DNA from: Gelatoporia subvermispora B
Taxonomy: Eukaryota; Basidiomycota; Agaricomycetes; Polyporales; Gelatoporiaceae
Reading direction: 5' to 3'
NCBI GenBank assembly: GCA_000320605.2
Contig: KB445794.1
Span: 2,254,867 to 2,318,866, forward strand
Length of the DNA stretch: 64,000 nucleotides
Position 1 is the first letter of the stretch; each line of letters begins with the position of its first letter. Positions 59,100 to 64,000 of this stretch are shown here, piece by piece. The notes beneath the pieces were generated by a model that saw only the letters and a program-made list of their open reading frames with translations, made no database searches and was not told the origin of the DNA. The position numbers and the translations under genes are program-made.

Positions 59100-59481
59100 T
59101 GTTGGATTTCAAGAGCGTCCGCACCATGGCGCGCAATGGCGCATCGGTGGCGGCGCGCTGTTTCCTTATGAGGCAACCCGCCCGATATGTCAGTGTTTTC
59201 CGATCCAACATACGATACTTCCGTTCGTACTATACAGTTCTTATGTAATGTCTCGATTTCTCTTGTCTTTCGTTTTCGTGTGTGGAAGCCCTCAGACTTA
59301 CGTGACCGTCTGAGGGTGAGTACTATATTTCGGTACAAGTACATACATCAGGACTAACTGTATCTCAGTGTTGACAGCGACTTCGTCGCTTGTTCTAGGT
59401 ACTTAATATGATTAGACTTACGTGACCGTCTGAGGTGTTGACAGCGACTTCGTCGCTTGTTCTAGATCTGCGCTTCCAATA
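59100..59481 (+). repeat. 5' long terminal repeat, 382 bp
   Basis: It begins TGTTGGA and ends TCCAATA, an inverted terminal pair with one mismatch. Inside, a 30-base block is tandemly repeated (59369-59398 and 59436-59465) and contains the palindrome AGCGACTTCGTCGCT. A second block of 22 bases (59294-59315 and 59414-59435) is part of an 8-bp-stem hairpin, CCTCAGAC..GTCTGAGG, in its first copy (59290-59315). These are candidate promoter or RNA-structure elements. Confidence 0.9.
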
Positions 59482-59494
59482 GGTTATGAGCCCC
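59482..59494 (+). other. Primer-binding site, half-tRNA-iMet type
   Basis: GGTTATGAGCCCC directly follows the LTR. It is complementary to the anticodon arm of initiator tRNA-Met (GGGCTCATAACC), the internal priming mode known for Drosophila copia. The ATG of the polyprotein lies inside it. Confidence 0.8.
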
Positions 59495-62400
59495 GAGACG
59501 CCAGCGCTAGAACGCGACGATGCCCGAGATGCCAATGGGCTCTCGGGAATTCCCCACCTGAAAACAGACGGTTCAAATTGGCCGGTCTTCAAGACCCGCC
59601 TGGCATGGGCCCTGGATGCAAGAGATCTGCATGGGCACCTCACGGGAGAGGATCCCCGGCCACTTGACCCGCTCGCAGACTGGCGTGCCGGGACCGCACC
59701 ACCGCCGTCACTCGCGGAGAGCGCAGACGCGCAGTTGCTACTCGCCCAAGGAGAAATCCTACCGTTGCCTTCGAAGGACAAGAAGATCGACGAAAAATAT
59801 GCTCTAGACTACCGTGCTTGGCGCAAAAAGGAGGCGAAGGCTCGAGATCTCCTCGCTCGCCTCGTCCCCGACAGTGTTCTTCGTAGGATGAAGCGAAATG
59901 GCGACAGCGTCGCCGACATGTGGACCTGGATCTGCTCGGAATTCGAAGACAAGACGCCGCTCGTCCAGTCAAACACGCTCGAGCGATTCCAGACCACACG
60001 CTGCCCCGAACACGGAGACGTCTCCAAGCATCTAGATACGCTAGGAGAAATGGTCGAAGAACTGTCGGCGATAGGCGTCGAAGTCTCCGACCAGGACTAC
60101 TGCGCGCAGATACTCAAGTCCGTACCCAGCCAGTATGCTGACTTCCTATCCGGAATGATGAACGCCGGCCGACTACTCGGGACGCTCATCACCCCGGACC
60201 AGGCGATACAGTATCTTAAGCAAGAGTACGAACGAAAGCGCCTACCTAGCCGTGGGGGAACCAAGCCCAAAAGTAGCAAGGACGAGCGAGATGCCGCATA
60301 CTCCGCAGAGGACGGGCGACGAAGGTTCTCTGGCAGGAATAGAGACGGTCCCAGCGACAGATCCGGAGGCACCAGGAGGGAACTCACGTGCTGGAACTGC
60401 GGCGGCACTGGGCATCGCAAGAGCCAATGCCCGAGCCCCAAGTCCAAGAACGATAATCCGAGCGGAGATGGCGGAGAAAAGGGGACTACGGCCGCGAATG
60501 CCACGCTGGAGGAGGAAAGTGACGTCGAGTACAGTTGGATGGCGGCTGTGAGCGAGTCTGAGTCGGATAGCGACAATGAAATTTCTTTTGCGACGTACTT
60601 CGAAATGCCTGAGCAAGCTGTTCCCCTCCTCGACGACTACCTCATGCCTACATTACAAGCCGTGTCCGACTCCGACTCCGATGATGAACTACTGGATGAC
60701 GAGGACAGCAGTACGACCGACACAGGTGGCGGGAACCAATCCGATGACGAGATAGACGTTGCGGCCGTGGTGCACGGCGATATTGGATGCAAGCAAGTTG
60801 ACCTATATGATTCTGGAGCCACGAAGCATCTGTCACCATTCCGAGAACGTTTCGTGTCACTCACGGAGATTCCCCCAAGACCTATCAATGCGGCGAATCA
60901 ACAACGATTCCACGCCATCGGCGTCGGCGATATGATCATCGAAGTACCAAATGGGGCGAATTTCTCCAGGATCCGCCTTCGTGATGTGCTCTACGCTCCC
61001 CAAATGGGAGTCACTTTGATATCCGTGGGATGCATCGATGCTGCGGGTTACTCAGCGCTATTCGGGGGCGGCAGGTGCCAGATACGAGACAGGGATGGAG
61101 TCGTTGTGGGAGAGATTCTCCAGAGCGGTGGGCTATACAAAGTCGAACAGGAACAAGAGTCAGCCCATTCCGCCCTTGAGGAGGTCACCTTGGAGGAGCT
61201 CCATCGTCGCTTGGGTCATGCGTCACCAGAAGCTGTTCAAAAGCTTGTCAGCCGCGGGTTAGTGACAGGTGTCAAACTCGTGGGCACTTCCCAAATCAAG
61301 TTCTGCGATTCCTGCGTGTTCGCGAAGACCCGGCGTAAACCGGTGCCGAAGGAGCGCACGAGCCCACTGGCTGACGAAGTCGGTGCCGTTGTCCATACCG
61401 ACGTCTGGGGGCCTGCAGACGTAGCCTCTATCGGGGGCCGAAAATACTATGTCAGCTTCACCGACGACAAATCTCGACTCTCCGCGACGTACCTTATGCG
61501 TCAGAAGTCCGATGTTCGTCGAGTATATGGCAAGTACCGCGGCTGGATAAGAACGAAGTTCAAGCGGCGGATTGGAACCCTGCAGAGCGACCGTGGGGGA
61601 GAGTACATCGCCGAGGAACTTCAGGACATGCTTGATGAGGACGGCACGGCCCACCGGCTCACCGTACACGACACGCCGGAAGAGAATGGAGTCGCAGAAC
61701 GCCTGAATGGTGTTCTACTCAGTCGGGTACGCGCGATGCTACATGATAGCGGCCTACCGAAGAACTTATGGGGCGAAGCTGTAATGCACGCTACCTGGTT
61801 GAAGAACCGCATGACGACAAAACCCCTCGGCAAAGACATCACACCGTACGAAGTGGCGTTTGGGGTGAAGCCTGACATCAGCAGCGCCCACACCTTCGGG
61901 TGTCCTGTATGGGTGCACGACCCTTCCGGTTCCAAACTTGAGGGGCGCGCGAAAGAGGGTCGCTGGGTGGGCATCGACTTGAACAGCCAGGGACAACGCA
62001 TATACTGGCCCAAGACCGGTACGGTGACCGTGGAGCGAACCGTCGTATTCAAACCCTGCGAGCAGGCGCCACGTGTACATCTCGAGGGGGAGGAAGGCGA
62101 TAAAGGCAGTGAATCAGGGAAGAAAGATACCGATAGCGAGAGGATCGAGCTAGACACTGCGGTCGACAGCACGCAGGAAGAAAGGCCTCCACCTCGCTCA
62201 AGTCGATTGCGAAAGCCGAGCGCGTATATCCAGCGCATCCTCGAGGGCGAAAATGCGGAAAAGATACCCTCAGGTCTACAAGTGCCCGTCGACACAGCCG
62301 TTCTCGCGCAAGAGTCACAAGATTCTGGGGGAGCTGCCGACGAATTCGCAATGTCTGCAGCAATATCCGACGCAGAAGGACTCGAGCCACGGAACCTGAG

Positions 62401-63949
62401 CGAAGCAAAGAGGCGTCCAGATTGGCCTAGGTGGGAAGAAGCCGTCGCAGAAGAGCTAGCACGTCTCGAGAAAGCGGAGACCTGGAGAATCGTCGATAGA
62501 CCAGACAACGCAAATATCGTCGGCAGCAAGTGGGTATTTAAAGTCAAGAAGAACGCGGCTGGGGAGATCGAGAAGTACAAGGCCAGGCTAGTCGCGCAAG
62601 GATTCACGCAAGTACCCGGGGTCGATTACTTCGACACTTTTGCTCCGGTAGCGAAACTAACATCCATACGGACCATCCTAGCGCTTGCGGCCCAAAACGG
62701 ATGGCCTGCGCACCAGATGGACGTGAAGAGCGCGTTCTTGTACGGCAAACTGGACGAAAACGAACAGATCTTCATGTCTCAACCCCCCGGTTACCACGCT
62801 CCTGACAGCATCGGTAAAGTACTACGACTACTCAAGGCTATCTACGGGCTGAAGCAGAGTGGGCGTCGCTGGTACCAGACTCTATGGGCTATACTCATCG
62901 AAATCGGCCTCATCCGCTGTGAAGTCGATCACGCAGTCTTCTATGTCCACCAACCTAATGGCGACTTCATCACCCTGGCGGTGCACGTCGATGACCTGAC
63001 ACTTGTTGCTAATTCTACTGAGCTGCTCGGACGCTTCAAGAGCAAACTCAAGGCTCGGCTGGAGATGACCGACTTGGGTCCCATTCACTGGCTACTCGGC
63101 ATCGAAGTCCGACGCGACGAAGACGCGGGTACTATATCCCTCTCCCAACGGTCCTATATCGATTCTATTCTCAGCCGATTCGGACTCGCTGACTCGAAGC
63201 CAGCCTCCTCGCCGATGGACGCTCATGCGCACCTCAACAAGTCTCAAGGGCCGGCGACGTCGCGCGAATTCGCTGAAATGCGCGATGTCCCTTACCGTGA
63301 GGCCATTGGGTCACTGATGTACGCCGCGTTAGGCACACGCCCTGATATTGCGTACGCCGTGAGCGTGCTCGCTCGTTTCTCGGAGAATCCTGGAAGGGTA
63401 CACTGGGATGCGGTCAAGCGAGTGTTCCGCTACTTGAAGGGGACTCGTGAGTGGTGGTTGGTGCTGGGCGGACAAGATGATGGGCTGGTTGGGTATTCTG
63501 ACGCTGACGGGATGTCGCACGAAGACCGACACGCTATCTCGGGCTATGTTTTCCTCGTTGGTGGGGGAGCGGTCTCTTGGAGCTCCAAAAGGCAGGAAAT
63601 TGTCGCGCTGTCAACAACCGAAGCCGAATACGTTGCTGCCACGCACGCCGCGAAGGAGGCGATATGGCTCCGTGCTTTCGTGGCAGAAGTGTTCATGAAT
63701 CCTATCGAGACGCTGCCTCTCAAGTCCGATAATCAATCCGCCATCGCCCTGGCGCAAAACGATCAATTCCATGCGCGTACTAAACATATCGACATACGTT
63801 TCCACTTCATTCGCTGGGTGGTAGAAGAAGGAAAGGTCTCCTTGGAGTATTGTCCTACGGATGACATGATCGCCGACACCCTCACCAAGCCCCTCCCCAG
63901 TCCCAAGGCAAAGCATTTCGCCCGCGCGCTGGGCTTACGTCCGTCTTGA
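59486..63949 (+). CDS. Copia gag-pol polyprotein, 1487 residues, intact
   Basis: One open frame encodes the whole polyprotein. Gag occupies roughly residues 1-330, with a CCHC zinc knuckle at 302-315 (C-x2-C-x4-H-x4-C). The aspartic protease has its catalytic DSGA at 442. The integrase has the zinc-binding H573/H578 and C607/C610 and the catalytic triad D639, D702, E738 (D-x35-E spacing). Reverse transcriptase spans roughly 1005-1250, with D1079 in MDVKSAFLYG and the active-site pair D1169-D1170 in HVDD, where most copia elements have YVDD. RNase H has D1339, E1379 and D1415. There is no stop or frameshift and all catalytic residues are present, so the element looks capable of autonomous movement. 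No separate Gag termination or frameshift signal is apparent; how Gag excess is achieved is unknown. Confidence 0.95.
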   Translation: MSPETPALERDDARDANGLSGIPHLKTDGSNWPVFKTRLAWALDARDLHGHLTGEDPRPLDPLADWRAGTAPPPSLAESADAQLLLAQGEILPLPSKDKKIDEKYALDYRAWRKKEAKARDLLARLVPDSVLRRMKRNGDSVADMWTWICSEFEDKTPLVQSNTLERFQTTRCPEHGDVSKHLDTLGEMVEELSAIGVEVSDQDYCAQILKSVPSQYADFLSGMMNAGRLLGTLITPDQAIQYLKQEYERKRLPSRGGTKPKSSKDERDAAYSAEDGRRRFSGRNRDGPSDRSGGTRRELTCWNCGGTGHRKSQCPSPKSKNDNPSGDGGEKGTTAANATLEEESDVEYSWMAAVSESESDSDNEISFATYFEMPEQAVPLLDDYLMPTLQAVSDSDSDDELLDDEDSSTTDTGGGNQSDDEIDVAAVVHGDIGCKQVDLYDSGATKHLSPFRERFVSLTEIPPRPINAANQQRFHAIGVGDMIIEVPNGANFSRIRLRDVLYAPQMGVTLISVGCIDAAGYSALFGGGRCQIRDRDGVVVGEILQSGGLYKVEQEQESAHSALEEVTLEELHRRLGHASPEAVQKLVSRGLVTGVKLVGTSQIKFCDSCVFAKTRRKPVPKERTSPLADEVGAVVHTDVWGPADVASIGGRKYYVSFTDDKSRLSATYLMRQKSDVRRVYGKYRGWIRTKFKRRIGTLQSDRGGEYIAEELQDMLDEDGTAHRLTVHDTPEENGVAERLNGVLLSRVRAMLHDSGLPKNLWGEAVMHATWLKNRMTTKPLGKDITPYEVAFGVKPDISSAHTFGCPVWVHDPSGSKLEGRAKEGRWVGIDLNSQGQRIYWPKTGTVTVERTVVFKPCEQAPRVHLEGEEGDKGSESGKKDTDSERIELDTAVDSTQEERPPPRSSRLRKPSAYIQRILEGENAEKIPSGLQVPVDTAVLAQESQDSGGAADEFAMSAAISDAEGLEPRNLSEAKRRPDWPRWEEAVAEELARLEKAETWRIVDRPDNANIVGSKWVFKVKKNAAGEIEKYKARLVAQGFTQVPGVDYFDTFAPVAKLTSIRTILALAAQNGWPAHQMDVKSAFLYGKLDENEQIFMSQPPGYHAPDSIGKVLRLLKAIYGLKQSGRRWYQTLWAILIEIGLIRCEVDHAVFYVHQPNGDFITLAVHVDDLTLVANSTELLGRFKSKLKARLEMTDLGPIHWLLGIEVRRDEDAGTISLSQRSYIDSILSRFGLADSKPASSPMDAHAHLNKSQGPATSREFAEMRDVPYREAIGSLMYAALGTRPDIAYAVSVLARFSENPGRVHWDAVKRVFRYLKGTREWWLVLGGQDDGLVGYSDADGMSHEDRHAISGYVFLVGGGAVSWSSKRQEIVALSTTEAEYVAATHAAKEAIWLRAFVAEVFMNPIETLPLKSDNQSAIALAQNDQFHARTKHIDIRFHFIRWVVEEGKVSLEYCPTDDMIADTLTKPLPSPKAKHFARALGLRPS

Positions 63950-63956
63950 GGGGGAG
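63948..63956 (+). other. Polypurine tract
   Basis: GAGGGGGAG lies immediately before the TG of the 3' LTR and overlaps the polyprotein stop codon. It is the expected primer for plus-strand synthesis. Confidence 0.85.
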
Positions 63957-64000
63957 TGTTGGATTTCAAGAGCGTCCGCACCATGGCGCGCAATGGCGCA
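63957..64000 (+). repeat. 3' long terminal repeat, first 44 bases
   Basis: The 44 available bases are identical to 59100-59143, and the window ends inside the repeat. Identity suggests recent insertion, but the sample is too short to date it. Confidence 0.92.

Larger units (their letters stand above)
59100..64000 (+). mobile_element. Ty1/copia LTR retrotransposon, apparently full length, 3' end outside window
   Basis: This comprises a 5' LTR (59100-59481), primer-binding site, one uninterrupted gag-pol frame, polypurine tract and the first 44 bases of the 3' LTR, which are identical to the 5' LTR. Domain order protease, integrase, reverse transcriptase, RNase H identifies the Pseudoviridae/copia type, a fungal genomic element. 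The candidate target-site sequence at the left edge is ACGCA (59095-59099); its partner is outside the window. Confidence 0.95.

Noticed and set aside
59057..59344. 95-residue minus-strand frame overlapping the LTR and amylase end
   Set aside because: It merely joins LTR sequence to the first amylase exon and intron; it is not a real gene.
1..64000. CRISPR arrays, bacterial operons or phage features
   Set aside because: The window is eukaryotic, with spliced genes and intron-bearing tRNAs. No regularly spaced short repeats of CRISPR type are present.

Overview
The window is nuclear DNA of a filamentous basidiomycete, most likely an Agaricomycete. Genes are split by many 50-65 base introns with GT..AG ends. 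The recognisable families are typical of mushroom-forming and wood-decay fungi: seven-helix DUF6534-type membrane proteins, fast-evolving F-box/LRR-like proteins, a protein with an MLKL-like N-terminus, an S28 peptidase and a GH13 amylase with CBM20. The order within Agaricomycetes cannot be fixed from the sequence alone.

Layout. 0-7 kb: gene-poor, with one DUF6534 gene, a second DUF6534 fragment and a decayed coronin relic. 7-11.2 kb: divergent coronin and glycine-cleavage T-protein genes. 11.4-18.8 kb: an F-box-like gene, a secreted S28 serine peptidase and another DUF6534 gene. 18.8-21.7 kb: no supportable gene. 21.7-30.4 kb: a conserved housekeeping block with a ZNF511-like zinc-finger protein, tRNA-Ile(AAU), RPB7, the large sorting receptor VPS10 and a second tRNA-Ile(AAU). 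30.5-37.4 kb: non-coding, with a decayed array of about 0.64 kb units (31.6-34.6 kb) and an inverted-repeat pair. 37.4-40.8 kb: an acyl-CoA synthetase (4-coumarate-CoA-ligase-like) with a peroxisomal signal.

42.7-57.9 kb is a dynamic accessory region. It holds an F-box pseudogene, a multi-exon gene with an MLKL-like N-terminus, a RING-finger protein with FG-rich low complexity, two more F-box genes in head-to-head arrangement around a truncated Tad-type LINE, and a truncated F-box copy. 58.3-64 kb holds the intact 3' end of a secreted alpha-amylase gene. That gene is cut by a young, apparently complete Ty1/copia retrotransposon whose 3' LTR runs off the window.

The housekeeping genes are unrelated to one another functionally. 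The shared theme is turnover of the surrounding families (F-box, DUF6534, retroelements) by duplication, truncation and insertion. Exon boundaries were placed by eye from splice motifs and family conservation. Gene ends are generally firmer than internal junctions.
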